From Tubulanus polymorphus (lineage: Eukaryota; Nemertea; Palaeonemertea; Tubulaniformes; Tubulanidae): 64,000 nucleotides of DNA. A program made the position numbers and the translations under genes. The stretch spans positions 1,497,001 through 1,561,000 of the forward strand of contig NC_134029.1 in NCBI RefSeq assembly GCF_964204645.1, read 5' to 3'. Of this stretch, positions 29,243 through 54,500 are shown piece by piece. Position 1 is the stretch's first letter, and each line of letters begins with the position of its first letter. The notes beneath the pieces are model-generated. The model ran no database searches. It was not told the DNA's origin and saw only the letters and a list, made by a program, of their open reading frames with translations.

Positions 29243-31917
29243 TTAATATTATCATCATCATCATGAGACAGGGTCCATACATATCAGTCATTCCTGTCAG
29301 TCATTCCTGAATATAATGAGTTTTCAAGGAGCAAATTTCACGTTCATAACCAAATTTCAGTAGACTCCCCCAGAATTGGTATTTTCTTTTCTTTAACCAT
29401 TAATTTTCTTTTAAACCATTAATTTGGAGGTTTTGTTTAGCAAACTTTTATCCTATACACTTCCCAAAATTCGGTTTTTAATGCTGTAACTGCCGAACAG
29501 GTAAAAACAAATCCTGATCCAAGCTTAATCGATTGTGCGTAGTTTCAATGCATTGACTAATTAATCTATGATTGTGAACTTTAGATTTTAACCAAAAAAC
29601 ATTTTCAAGGACTGCTAAATTTCAGAGTTCTTGACAAATTTCCAATTTTCCAATGTTTTTAATCACCCCATTTTTTCATCGTGGTCTTGACACTCGCGTC
29701 TATTCACGATACATTGCGAATTTCTGTTTGTTTTCATGAACATTTTGCCCTTATCTACATGTGAAAATTGTTATCAGTTTTAAATGTATTTTAAAGTACA
29801 TTGAATGCAAATTTCAGTTTTTAACCTATTAACATAGGACACTGTTTGGGATTTTGAGGTCCTTTCATAAATTTGTTCCATTGGATCCAGTTCCATATCA
29901 ATCTAACTCTACGTAGGTCTGCATTTTTAAATATGGGCTTAATTGGGTTCGTTCATGTATGGACTATAGTCTACCGGTTCATGATCAAGTCCAACTTCAT
30001 CCTAGAGATACGCTAAAATATTTGGTGAGATCATATTTCGTCACTTGGCTCCATGCAATGCGCGTTTCTATCAGTTGATACATAATATGGCATAAATTAC
30101 AACTACTCGCCAAGATAGACTATTAAACAGCTGACTAGCTGGCACGGTGCCAACTAGGTGTGAGTCAGCCACGCTTGCCAGGAACTACTTTTTCTGCAGG
30201 TAAAGGAGGGCAGGCAGTCAGGCAGGCCAGCTGACATTACTGAAAATCACAACAGCACGTATTCAAGGAGCATTAAATAACTGTACATAAATTAGCTCCC
30301 TTTAAAAAATCCTCAATTCGTAAAGACCCTCATTGCCTGCGCCCGCACTAACATTCCCGTAAAAAATCCCCAACTATTTTCTGAGCATTCATGAATGTAG
30401 CGTTGAAGTGTTTTGCCCCGGTCACGGGACAATGATCAAACATCTATATTTAGATACCGGCGCGGCTGACTAGCCTTGAAAATCGTAGTACTTCCTGATG
30501 ATAACAAAACAAACATCGATTATGATAATAATTTGGCGTCGTTCCAAACAGCTGATGGTGCAGACTAACATCGACTGCAACAGGATCCCCACATCCATAG
30601 CATTTTAGTAACTAACATCATTTGAACTGAGTAATATCGAATTCATATCAAGTTACCACGAAATGTGAACTAAGTAAAAATATTACATTCCTTCAAAATG
30701 TAATGAATGGGACAATTTTCGGTCCAGATCAATTCAACAACCTCCCTCCATGTTTGGTTCCAGCTTGTTACATAAATATGAGTGGGGCTCGTTACATAAA
30801 TATGAGTGGCGTCTTGTCAACGTATTCAATGAAATCGTGGTTGAAGAAAAAAAATAAACAGCCTAAAAGATGTGACTCCGGCATCACCACTTAACCAAAA
30901 ATAGAAAATAAAATGAATGAAGCGCCCGGCTTTTAACAATTCGAAGAGGAGACGTTTACACTAATTAGGCCTATGAACAGCTCCGATAGATTCTCTATAA
31001 GTCACATTGATCAGTCATCGCTAAGTCTGCTCGCTACAAGTATATATCTACATTTCTGTTTCCCAAAACGAAATCAAAATATCTTTTTCGAGCATGCAAA
31101 GAGTTTGTCTCAGTCGAAAAAAAGATTTTTGCCGCCCGGTATGGGACTCGAACCCAGGACCCTCAGGTTAAAAGCCTGATGCTCTACCGACTGAGCTAAC
31201 CGGGCTCATGTGTAATAACGATATGATTCTCCCGAGCCATTCGTACAAAAGCTATTTGATATACCGAAAGAGAAACGCGACCCACGGTAATACTTAGATA
31301 CCACAGGATATCACAGTATGACCTTATTCAACTTTTAATCCACCTATTGTATCATCCCAAGCTCCTAAATCAATTCTAATAGAGTAAAACTATGATGTCC
31401 TCTTCGTTCGAACTACCATGCATTACCGATCTTGGCACGGTGCCAGCAATGCAAGCCAGACCAGACTGCCGATTATTTTAGCTAAATAGCAAATCTATTC
31501 TTTTGTTTCTGTTATTGCAAAAGTAATACTACGATATTAGGTAACATAGAGATTAAGCTTAGTGTATTTCGGGGCCGAATACATTGATAAAACGGGCGAA
31601 ATAACTAGACTACACAAAACAGCTGATCACTACTCCTCAACAAGTAAACAACACATGATTGACACGCCCTAAATAGACTCTTCTAAAAACCACGAATTTA
31701 CCACAAACAACCGATTTATCAGTAAAATAGAAAGCACGCATAAAACCCTTAATTAAAAAGCGACATCAAGGTGAGGAATTAACAAATTAAGCCGGAATTT
31801 TCAATCAATCAGTCACACACACATGGCTGGCGCGTACCTGTCAGCAGTGCCGGTCCGGCGATCAGATTCTTCAGCAATCAGGCGACAAAACTCAGACAGT
31901 CTGTGATGTTTATCCAT
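26447..31917 (-). CDS. TFAP4: transcription factor AP-4 (bHLH leucine zipper)
   Basis: Exons: 31917-31838, 29206-29038, 28056-27897, 27511-27219, 26950-26447. The join gives 401 residues. An in-frame ATG at 31938 would add seven residues, and exon 4 could instead start at 27499 in the same frame. The bHLH, REIANSNERRRMQSINAGF...DKLSK|AAILQQTTDYVHNLERD, is nearly that of vertebrate TFAP4 and is split between exons 2 and 3. A first leucine zipper follows in exon 3. Exon 4 has DEGI and a second coiled coil, then a polyglutamine run (CAG/CAA, plus-strand 27285-27352). Exon 5 carries SMSRRNLETIVEAIRHLEG, another TFAP4 block. The protein binds symmetric CAGCTG E-boxes as a homodimer (family knowledge). 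Exon 1 rests on splice phase and one open frame only, so it is the weakest part. Confidence 0.9.
27285..27352 (-). repeat. CAG/CTG triplet repeat coding polyglutamine in TFAP4
   Basis: A run of CTG with scattered TTG on the plus strand, encoding more than 20 glutamines on the minus strand. It is placed between the second coiled coil and the C-terminal domain and is likely variable in length. Confidence 0.9.
27622..27836. mobile_element. inverted-pair hammerhead-like element (family B) with 13-bp TSD, TFAP4 intron
   Basis: Flanked by perfect direct repeats TTTACTTAATCTT at 27609-27621 and 27837-27849. The two arms are inverted (AGAGAGAATCCCACAAT / ATTGTGGGATTCTCTCT). The right arm carries TGAAGATGACTATAGTC then GAAACGTTGA (27743-27770). 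The left arm carries CCTGAAGATGACTATTAG in reverse and lacks about 25 bases including GAAAC. It has no coding capacity. Confidence 0.75.
28914..28963. repeat. purine-rich (GGGAGA)n tract in TFAP4 intron 2
   Basis: About 50 bases of G and A only, with several runs of three or more G, giving G-quadruplex potential. Lies 75 bases 3' (on the minus strand) of the bHLH exon. Confidence 0.8.
29211..29265. repeat. (TAA)n/(ATC)n microsatellite next to TFAP4 exon 2
   Basis: TAATAATAA repeats from about 29214 followed by ATCATCATC. On the minus strand this supplies the T-rich tract just before the acceptor of the bHLH exon. Confidence 0.8.
31133..31205 (-). tRNA. tRNA-Lys (anticodon UUU)
   Basis: The minus strand folds as a full cloverleaf. 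Acceptor GCCCGGT/ACCGGGC (7 bp) with discriminator G; D-arm GCTCAGTCGGTAGAGC; anticodon arm TCAGG-CTTTTAA-CCTGA with UUU at the centre; T-arm TGGGTTCGAGTCCCA, with its outermost pair mismatched. There is no intron and no encoded CCA, as normal for a nuclear gene. The A-box and B-box are intact. It lies inside the first TFAP4 intron in the same orientation. Likely functional. Confidence 0.95.
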
Positions 31918-31939
31918 ATTTGCGCTGTCATACGGCATA

Positions 31940-33214
31940 CCAATGCACGGACAAGAATATCCACAATCCGATAATCCTAATTTGAGTAGGTAAATTTGTA
32001 GGTGAAGCCGGTATTTTAGAGGAGTACGCGACGGTACGGTGTAGTATTTGGCGGGAAACAGCTGAGAGGTCAATGGCGCGAATTGTATAAATACGCTCAT
32101 TAATAAATACATTCAATTTTACACTGTCCGTATTGTTATCCTTTTTCACATATTTCCATGAACCAAATACCTTAACGCGATTCTAAATTTCAATCAGTTA
32201 CCATCGGGATATTTTAGATTTAGCGCAACTATATGAAACAGCGAGAACTATATATGTGTCGCTCATGCGCTTTAAGTAGGACGCATGTAATCAGGCGGGT
32301 TAACGCGCGTCTCGTGAGAGACTGCGAGAAAGAGAATTTATAATATTCATTCGATTATTATCGCGTTACGAACGAAATCTAACTTTCTTTATGAGTTCAA
32401 TCACGCAAATAGACAGATAAATGAAACCTGATTTATGAAATGTATTTTAGAATGAAAATGCTTCTCTATTCGTGTAGTGAGTGAGATTTTAGATTTCTAT
32501 GCTATTCAATTCTCCACACTATACTACAATGTCTGGAATGTAGCCACGATCGACGCTCCCACGTCAATCATACTTAGAGTAGATGACGCCCACTTTCATT
32601 CTATAAATTGCGGTTTGTTTATCAACATCCCTGAAAATGCAACAATTTGAAGTGATGATTTGTGTTCGGTTTAAGGATGTTGAATTCGTACCTTGTCTAT
32701 CGCCCATTACGTTCTTCAAAGTAAATTAATTTTACTGGGCTTCTCAATTCAACCCGGTTTCAAAATCTTTTTCCAATAGTCACATGATTATTTTGTTCAT
32801 AATAACATGCACGGAAACTATTTTGTAAACGGTCCTGAAAAAGTTATTAAGCCGTTTTCCCTGGTCCTTTTTGCCTTAGGGATTTAGAACTGTCTCCAGT
32901 CCCGTGACGGCGCGTAAGTTTGTGGCCACGGATTAGGAAAGGGCGATCAGTCCGGTCCATTAGCCCGAATCCTGAACAGCTGACAGAGGTCGTGTCTATA
33001 TTGATATGATTGTTTTTTACGCGATAAATTCTTGTCCTTAGAGTAAACCCAAACTATACTCACATTTACCTGGTAGATATCAGTTAATTCTAGTCATTGT
33101 TTCAGTAAAAGCATTCTGACTTATTACGTAAGTACAAGTAACAACTAAAAAAGGCAAAAGAAAAATAATTAAATTCACCTTTTGCTTACAATGTTGTTTT
33201 TAGTTTAGTGTAAA
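31940..33214. other. interval between divergent TFAP4 and GLIS2-like genes
   Basis: About 1.3 kb separates the TFAP4 start (minus) from the GLIS2-like start (plus), so both promoters presumably lie here. No clear TATA box, CpG-like island or conserved block could be singled out. Confidence 0.4.
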
Positions 33215-33897
33215 ATGATGGATATTGGTGATGATGATAGAACTGGTGATGGTTGTTGTTTGACTAATCAATCAGTTGATATCAACAATCTAAGTTGTAT
33301 CGGAGCGGATCTGTATGTGCAAACAGCAGATCATATTGTATTAGGTATGTATGTAATAATAGTCAGTAACCTGTCTGTGGTCGAGTTTTCCAAACCACAA
33401 AAGTATTAGCCCATTCGATTATATCAGCTTACCACCAACGATTAGGTTACAACTAACTATGAAGACAATCCATTTGAACCCACAGAATAACTCAATTCGG
33501 CTTTCAATGCACCAACTACTAGTAGTAGGCTGCTAACAGTGTGCGAGTATTACTTCAAACACTGTGGTCTTGTCACAGACTCAATGAACAGTCCACTATG
33601 GGGTACCGGTACACTTAGTCTCGGGGAACCAACATTCGAATGACCTATCAAAATAAACCGACAAACTCAACTGGAGACAACTGAGTTAAACTAACCGAGG
33701 AATTATGAACTCGATCCATTAATGTTGTTGTGATATTTTTCAGAAGAATGCGGCGCCGATGCTGTTTTCGTATCGACCGACGATAAAGTTTCGTTGAACA
33801 GCGGTTTACAAACTCTGAACAGTAACGAAAATAAACTACGTCTACCGTCGTTAGGCAGTATTTCAGACATCGATATCGGGGACAGTATTCAATCATA

Positions 33898-33928
<31 letters not shown>

Positions 33929-36900
33929 CAGCAGTATCATCACTGTCATAAACAACAGCAGAATAATAACTGTTCAACTATAGATCATCAGTCACTGGCA
34001 GCATCGCAACCAGCAGCAGATCAAAATATTCAGGTTCGATGCGTTGAATCAAATTATCTTCTTTAACAGGGGCAGATCTACGGTCTGCTTCAGATAGGGG
34101 TGCACCGCTAAAATAGGGCAGCCACATATATAATTGGAAGGGCATCCACAAAGAAAACTCATCGGAAAGAATTAACTCATTTTTTGGAAATACAGAGAAG
34201 CAGCTTACGTATCTTAGGTGCCAATTTAATATTTGTCATTTTCCCATAAAATTACAACTCAACATTATAAGGAGATGGTGTCCACCCCTGCACCCTCCCC
34301 TTTGATCCACCCCTGTAAAGAAGAAACTTGCCCAAGATTTTTACAAATTGATTCAAGGATCAGAAAGTCCTGAGACGCAATGAATATCGCGTTAGTTTTG
34401 TATTTCAGATTCGTCCTCTTGTTTTACACACTTGTTTCTGGGAAGGATGTCGTTTATTCTTCGAGAAATTAGAAGAATTAGTTTATCACGTGACGACTGC
34501 CCATGTGAAACTAGATTCAAACATGGAGTATGTTTGTATGTGGGACGGTTGTACGAGGAAGCGTAAAGGTTTTAACGCCAGGTTTGTCCAAGTATTTATT
34601 CCACCTTCTCTTAATTTCGAATTAATTGTAGAATTTGAACTAATTAAGAATGATAAGATAAAATCCCACTATTTACAGATTAAAAGAATTTAAAAACAAG
34701 AATTTATTTATTAAATCTAAAATATTTAAAAGACACGACGTTTCGATCTCACCCTAAAGATCATCGTCAGGTGTGAGAAATAGGCTTAAAACAGGGGTAT
34801 ATATACTTACTCAATTAACCTGTCCTCCTCTGTTTATATACCCCTGTTTTAAGTCTATTTCTCACACCTGACGATGATCTCTAGGGTGAGATCGAAACGT
34901 CGTGTCTTTTAAATATTTTAGATTTAATAAATAAATTCTTGTTTTTAAATTCTTTTAATCTGTAAATAATGGGATTTTATCTTATTATCCGTTCACCACG
35001 TTTGAGTGTGGTTATCGTTCTATTAATTAAGAATGAATTGTATTTTGTAGGTATAAGATTCTAGTACATTTGCGAATACACACTAATGAAAGACCGCATC
35101 AATGTGAAATATGTAAGAAGACTTTCACCAGAGTTGAAAATCTGAAAATTCATAATCGTTGTCACACAGGTATGTGCTGTATTTCCTCACTCGGGCAGGT
35201 CACAGGTACTTAGAAGCTGGTTACATAGCGATAATTAAAAGTTCATTGTTACTATGGTATTAATAATAATAATAATAATTAGTGCTTATATAGCGCCTTT
35301 CCAATGAATGCTCAAAGCGCTGTCACTCAATTATTACCCAGCTTCTGTTACCAATCCAGTACATTCTTACTCTCCCTGGGGAGATGCAACACCGATACGC
35401 TGCAGAGTGATCAAGGCGTCGTCAGCCAGTAGCAATTGTGAATTAATGCCTTGCCTAAGGACACTACAGCACAGCCGGGGTTCGAACACACAACCTCCCG
35501 ATTGGGGGGCGAGCACTCTACCACTAAGCCACACTGCTCCACAAGCCACACTGCTGGTATTTATCCAGCGGTCATCTAGAAATCAACATTTGAGCAATTG
35601 GGCCCTGAATTTTCAGTTTGATGATTAATAATCGTCATTGCGAAGTTTTTGGAAGTAATTTGACTGATAGGTGTTAAATGTATTACAGGTGAAAAGCCGT
35701 ATGTTTGTCCGTATGAAGGATGTATGAAAGCGTACGCGAACTCGAGCGACCGATTTAAACACGTACGTACTCACGCTCTACAGCAGCCATACTGCTGTAA
35801 GATGCCCGGTTGTAATAAACGTTACACCGACCCGAGCACGTTGAGGAAACACGTACGAGCTCATAAACACTATACAACGCGACCGGAAATCGGGGAATCC
35901 CCGCCTAAACGACCGCGTCTCATCGGAGCAGAGATACCGATCTTACCGGCTTCTCAAATCGCTCAACAATTAATGACTGTCGATAATTCGTCTTTCGGTT
36001 CGGGTTTCAATACGAGACACAAGGATTTTACACCGCTCTTAACAGCGCCATCTATTAGTAGAACGAGACGTGATCACATTCTCGAAACGAACGCTTCTTC
36101 AAAAACTAGCGACGAAAATAAAACTGATTTCGTTCGTAAACTGACGTCGTCTCGTTGTAATTCGAGAATCATCGCGACCGAATCGGGTAAAATCGCCGAA
36201 CCTCAGGTGCTCAGTCCGACGTTTATAGTGTTAACCGACGGCACTACGAACACACCGCCAAATCTGACAAACGAAGTTGTCAAAGTCGAAAAAATCGAAC
36301 AAAAACCGTTTGTGAATACTCGTAACGAGTCATCATCGTTTTCATCATCGCAATCATCATCGTCACTTGCAACGACGGAGCAGACGGGTAAGAGTAAAGT
36401 ACGGACAGCGATCAGGTCGCTATTAAACTCGCGCCTGAATACGGACACCGATACAGATACGAGCACCGTGCAATCGGTGATGAAATCATTATTCAACCCG
36501 GTCGTCGACAACAATACAATCAGTTGTTGTTACCCGGCAACGACGACGAGAGAATCGTCGCCGATGTTGTTTAATACGTCAAGCGGGGGTAACCGTGGCG
36601 ACGAGTTAACAATTAGATCGATCATGAGAACGATGTTTACGTCGGAGAATTCGAATAACAGTTCAGTGATATCACAGAACGAGTCGTCGACCGGCGAGTC
36701 GTCGACTAGTGGCGAGTCGTTAACCGTTCATGCTATTCTGAAATCGTTACACACATTCATGGGTTCGTCATCGTTACCTGGTTCTCTGCCCGGTTCATTG
36801 CCCGGTTCTCCGCTACCCGGAATATTCCTTTTGAATTCTGAATCGGATCCAGAAAATAGTTTAGAATCGACGACGACAACTTGTCGAAATGAGGATAAAT

Positions 36901-36980
36901 CTTCACCGTCCCTCGATGAGGATAAATGTCAGGAAATACCGTTAGATTTAACTCAGCAGTTAGCTGAGGATTTTACTTAA
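33215..36980 (+). CDS. GLIS2: GLIS2-like five C2H2 zinc-finger transcription factor
   Basis: Exons: 33215-33344, 33744-34033, 34409-34581, 35051-35169, 35689-36980. The join gives 667 residues. The start is one of two adjacent ATGs before a GATGATGAT acidic run. Exon 2 encodes a Gln/His-rich tract (33900-33965). Five Gli-type fingers start near residue 149: CFWEGC...H-H, CMWDGC with an extended loop ([10 protein letters not shown]), [66 protein letters not shown], the [14 protein letters not shown] linker and CKMPGC favour GLIS2 over GLIS1/3 and Gli. The 370-residue tail is Ser/Thr-rich and disordered, with repeats of [10 protein letters not shown] nuclear regulator by family. AATAAA at about 37289 could end the transcript. 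Confidence 0.9.
34063..34318. mobile_element. possible hAT-type MITE in GLIS2-like intron 2
   Basis: Bounded by CAGGGGCAGATCTAC (about 34063) and the inverted-like end TTGATCCACCCCTG (about 34305-34318), resembling the CAGGGGCGGATCCAG ends of hAT MITEs. Similar ends occur at about 8252 and 38464. The arms are imperfect. Confidence 0.4.
34654..35023. mobile_element. inverted-pair hammerhead-like element (family C) with 13-bp TSD, GLIS2-like intron 3
   Basis: Direct repeats TAATTAAGAATGA at 34641-34653 and 35024-35036 flank the element. The arms, 34654-34804 and 34836-34987, are about 150 nt and almost perfect inverted complements. Each holds the same motif, seen on plus at 34863-34905: CACAC-CTGACGA-T-GATCTC, loop TAGGGT, GAGATC, GAAACGTC-GTGT. 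The minus copy is at 34733-34775 and differs by one loop base. About 36 nt follows the right arm before the TSD. No open frame. Confidence 0.8.
35262..35554 (-). mobile_element. tRNA-derived SINE in GLIS2-like intron 4
   Basis: On the minus strand the head is tRNA-like: A-box TGGCTTAGTGGTAGAG and B-box TGTTCGAACCCC, with the anticodon-arm region between them. A middle part ends in GGCGCTATATAAGCAC, then an (ATT)n tail. A 7-bp repeat TGGTATT lies at both sides (35255-35261 and 35555-35561). The ACACTGCT duplicated near the head suggests slight rearrangement. Confidence 0.85.
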
Positions 36981-38289
36981 TTCAATCGTGTTCACTTTTG
37001 ATTTGCTTTGTCCCCGACATGTATGTTGTTTTCCCGGACTATTCCCTGACATGCACGTTGTTTTCCCAGACTTAATCTGCTAAGAATCCAATCATTTAAC
37101 ACAGTCAATTATATAAGACATAGATGAAAACTGTTTGTATATCTGTGATGTAGCAATCTCAACAGTTTCACGCTCTCGGGCAGGCGTTGTAAACATGGCA
37201 GGCGTTGTAAACATGGAAGGTAGGGGTCGCGTTGTGTTATTCTACAATGGATCTATTATGATTATAAGTTTATATTGTTGTTAATGAAAATAAAGAAAAT
37301 CTTAGTACTTAATTAAATCATATTTTTGATTATCATATGTTCTTATCTAAATGACGTTTTGAGATTTAAGAGACTTAAGAGTAAAGACTGGTCGATAGTT
37401 AAACTAAAAGCCATTGTTTGAGAAAATCACTTTGTTTTATTCTCAATTTTCAATACAATTATATAATATATTATATACTACTGCAATACATTTATAAATA
37501 GATAATTATACAGAATATATATAGAATTATGTTTATATTTTACAAAATTGATGTCATTGGTGCTCGGACAAGAAAAAACACTAACACTACGGTACTCAAA
37601 AATAGGACAAAAATCCAGTGAGTTAGTTACAAAAAATCTACTATTCTAATCATTCGAATTCATGTAAAAATAGAATAGTTCATAATTAAAGATTATATAT
37701 GACAAAATATTTATCAACCTAAACTATAAAATTCATCACAAGTATTTTTGATCTTATGGAGGGTTTATAAAATAGGCTCTCATTATTTGGCATTGCGAAA
37801 GAATTTGGCACATTCCTCATTCAGTGAATCATTGATATGAATAGTTTAGGTTCCAATGTACTGACCTCGGCTTCGAAATATTCATGTACAAAAACTAGTA
37901 GTGTAGAAGTTCAAATAACAACTGACCTGGTCTAAACTACAGGAGACTGCATTTACCCCGCAGTCAATTGCCTCAGATTATTACAATTTTTCATAATTCA
38001 TCGTGATAACAACCCATCCCTGCTCTGACTCCCCGTAATTCACGTTCCTTTAAAGAGAATTTATTGATCCTAAGAGATCTAAGGCAAGCGGAGTCTACTG
38101 TACATATTTACTATATCACATAAAGCTCTCGAGTGTTTAACAAACCTCTATGGAATTATGACGAAGAAAGTTCAAAATATCTAACAGTTCTTTCAGACAC
38201 TCTTTAAGAATGAAATATATTTCTGGATGCAGAAATTGTGAGGAGGATCTGACGAATACTGGTCGAGCACGTAACATTCAAACAGCGTG
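36981..38289. other. convergent 3' region between GLIS2-like and ABCC1-like genes
   Basis: Both genes end towards this interval. Plus-strand AATAAA at about 37289 fits the GLIS2-like transcript. Minus-strand AATAAA (plus 38060-38065) fits the transporter, about 225 nt past its stop. The rest is AT-rich with no gene. Confidence 0.55.
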
Positions 38290-51169
<12,880 letters not shown>

Positions 51170-51599
51170 CTTGTTGATATCAAACAGCGTATTTATAGTT
51201 ATTGAACGTGTTCAGTCACATCACTGAGAGCTGACATTTACTGAACCAGCGTAAAACACACACCCGTGAAATTACCAACCAGCACCGCGTACTGAACTGT
51301 CAAACTTCTAAATTGACTAAGGATGGCTCCCAATATACCAAACCCACAGAATCCATTCGGAGCCGCCCGCATGTCGCGTCGGGTGAATATCGCTTTTATT
51401 CACCTGAGGGCGCTTATTTGTTTACAAATGGCGGACACTAAACTTCCGGTCCAATAACATCGGATTATAAAGATTATCCGATTATCCCGTTAAATTAATT
51501 ACTGTTAATTAATCAGGGTAGCAGCAGCAGCAGCAGAGTAACACCGCTCAATTCAGTAGATCTATCGGTCGTTTCACGAATATAGACCGACTGGACATT
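51170..51599. promoter_or_regulatory. bidirectional promoter region, ABCC1-like / kinesin-like
   Basis: The two start codons (51169 minus, 51600 plus) are 430 bases apart, facing away. Between them CAAATGGCGG (51425-51434, YY1-like), ACTTCCGGT (51442-51450, ETS-like) and CCAAT (51451-51455) lie in one tight block. No TATA box is obvious. These motifs together are typical of bidirectional housekeeping promoters. A small inverted repeat GGTGAATA/TATTCACC sits at 51382-51404. Function is inferred. Confidence 0.55.
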
Positions 51600-54500
51600 A
51601 TGGTAAATACCACCTCAAACAAGTCAAAATAATGACGACACTGTCAGACTGACAACATAAACAAAAAATTTTTTTTTAAATTATTGATGAAAAAAAACAA
51701 TGTCAATGATATACTCTTCCTGCTCTTTCTCCACGGACCCACTCAGCATGAATTTAAGGATAACAATTCAAACAATTGCCCTACTACGCTTAGACTTTTT
51801 CATGAAACTGAACCTCAGCATTGTCATTCAGAACGTAAAAAAATGTTCTATTTTTTTAGCCATCGATTAAAGTTGTCTCCGTGGTTCGACCGTTCACAGA
51901 AGCTGAAGAGAATAAAGCAGCGAAACGAGCTGTAAAAATATCCGGTGATAAAACAACCGTTGAATTCGGTGGAAAGGTCACTATTCGATTCAAAAGTCTT
52001 TATTACTTTCTTCAAGTATATACAACATCCAGTGACACTGATTCAATTCTCTTCTTTTAGGAACAAACATTCGCTTTAGATGGTGGATACTCCTGGGATG
52101 CAAAATTGGTAAGTTCAATGTATAATATAATCAATATTCTATTTGCCCTCTGTTTTATTCTATTACTATCTGGAAAGTCTGTTGAGATGTTTTTGTATGA
52201 AAAAAACTGACTTTTAATGAAAATTATTCTTAAAATATTATTATTATAATTATCTATTTTCATTTGAGTCATTTCCAGTTAAAAAACATTTTACTCTCAA
52301 AGTTGTTTTTTTTTCAGGGTCAAATTTTCAAGGAATGTTGTGAACCATTGGTTCTAAAAGCTTTAGATGGAAATAATGTGACAATAGTTGCTTTCGGTGC
52401 AGTACGTTCTTTTTTAAACCCATTCTAATAATTCAAATATAAAATGTAATGTGAACTTTTAGGAGCCATTCGTACAGTTGTTGTGTGTATATAAAATTTC
52501 GTTGATTTTAGAATTGCAAGAACCTGTAATTTCAAGCTTAAAAATTTTGTATGTACATGTGGTTTGTGAATGGTCCCTTGTTGCAATATTTGAAATTAGG
52601 GAAATGGAATGTTAACTCAGGTTAGGCCTAAGTTTGACTAATGTGTTAGAAAGTTCAAATGTTTTAACTGTCAAACTTTCCCAAGAACTCGGCATCAACC
52701 ACAAAAAGACCCTTTATCTTCACCAGTTTTGGTTAAGATTTGACTCAAGGTTTTTAAAATCCAATCTACCTATTAATCTTCAGAACTGTAATGATTAGAT
52801 AGATGATTTATCTCATCTTAAAAAAGAACATTTTTATTATCTATTTCAATGTGTTTTTGCAGCCTAACTTTTATTGTAAACTGCATTTAGATGTAAATGC
52901 CTATTATCATAATCATTTATCAAAACATTATATCTTCAAATCTTAACTGACGACTATCAAACTGGATCTTAGTGTCTATTGTTTGTTTAAATTCAGACAG
53001 GAAGTGGTAAAAGTGTTCTGTTGCACGGAACTGAAGAAAATCCAGGAATTATTCCATCAGTAAGTCTACAACAGCAGTGAAACTACATACAGTTATTCTC
53101 AATTAACTCACAATCTGCACACATTCTCTTACAGTTGAATCAAAGTTTGTTCAAATCGATCGATGGAACTTCGTCAAAACAATTTTTCGTTACAATCTCG
53201 TTTGTTGAGGTAATCTTTTATTCTTTTTCATAAAAAATGAAATCTGAAACTAAATCAGATGTGAAATGAAGATTTCTCTTGGATAATTTCAGATACTCGA
53301 AAATAAAATGACTGATTTGTTGAATCCACATACCAATATAATGAAACTACGTGAACACGCTCAACTGGGAATGTAAGATATTCTCTTCTATACGATATGT
53401 ATACAGTGTCTATCAGTGAAACTTTCTGCTATAAAGTTGTTGTGATTGTGATGATCATTTTGTTGACAACTTATCTATGATGACTTACACAAATTATGAC
53501 TCAAAAATAGAGATAACTTTCACAATGTGTTGACTTGATTAAAGCGAGTTTGACAGTACAACAACTGAAATCCCACAATAACTCGGCCAAAGATGTTAAG
53601 TTCATGAAAGGAATAACAGCCATCATCAGGCGTACTGATGAGTACTCAAGAACTTAACACTGGTTGAATTATTGTAGGATTTCTCATGTATTCATCTTAC
53701 ACGAGTATTGTGTATCTTCTGGATTGTACAATTAATCTGTGTTGTAGATTTGTAGATGGACTGTGTGAACTGGTAGTTCGAAGTGAAGACGATATTTCGA
53801 GGCTTTATCAACAGGGAAACCGAGCTAGAAAGATGGGAGCTCCGGATATCCGCTCTCACAAACAAAGGTAAAATCAACCACTCTCAATATGAGGGACACT
53901 CAGCCTTATGAAAAGAATATTTTCCTTTGGTCTTCTGAAAAACTATGGCAATTTTTAGGGCAACTTTTCCACACGCAACTAAAAGAGCAGCATGAGATTT
54001 GGGCTTGTATGCCACTGCCTACATTCTCTTTACTGTCAGCCAAGTGGCTGGAGATTGCATAAGGATTTCATAACTTCCCAGATCCCCGTTTTGGTTTGTG
54101 CATAATTGCTCTGCGTGGATACAAATTGCCATTTAACTTTGCCCTTTTCGTGTCTTTATGCTTCTGTTTTCAGTAGAAACATATTTTTTTGTGGAATTTT
54201 AATCAGCGTTTAAACTGCTGATTTGTAATATTTTGATTGTTTAGATCACAAGCTGTGTTTAGTATAACAGTTGAACAGCGGGATGTAAGAAGCAGTAAAG
54301 TAGGTGTGAAGTCAGTAATTCGACTGGTTGATCTGGCAGGAATAGAGAATACTGACGCTGACAGTCCCGACGACGCTAACAGTATGGGAGTGATGCTCGA
54401 TGTTATCAAATGTCTCGGAGATCCAAAGAAAAAGGGTGGACATATACCTTACAGGAATTCCTGTATCACTAGACTTCTGCAGGTACAGTAGACTTAGCTT

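Noticed and set aside
35308-35628. 106-codon plus-strand frame in a GLIS2-like intron
   Set aside because: Lies almost wholly in the reverse strand of a tRNA-derived SINE.
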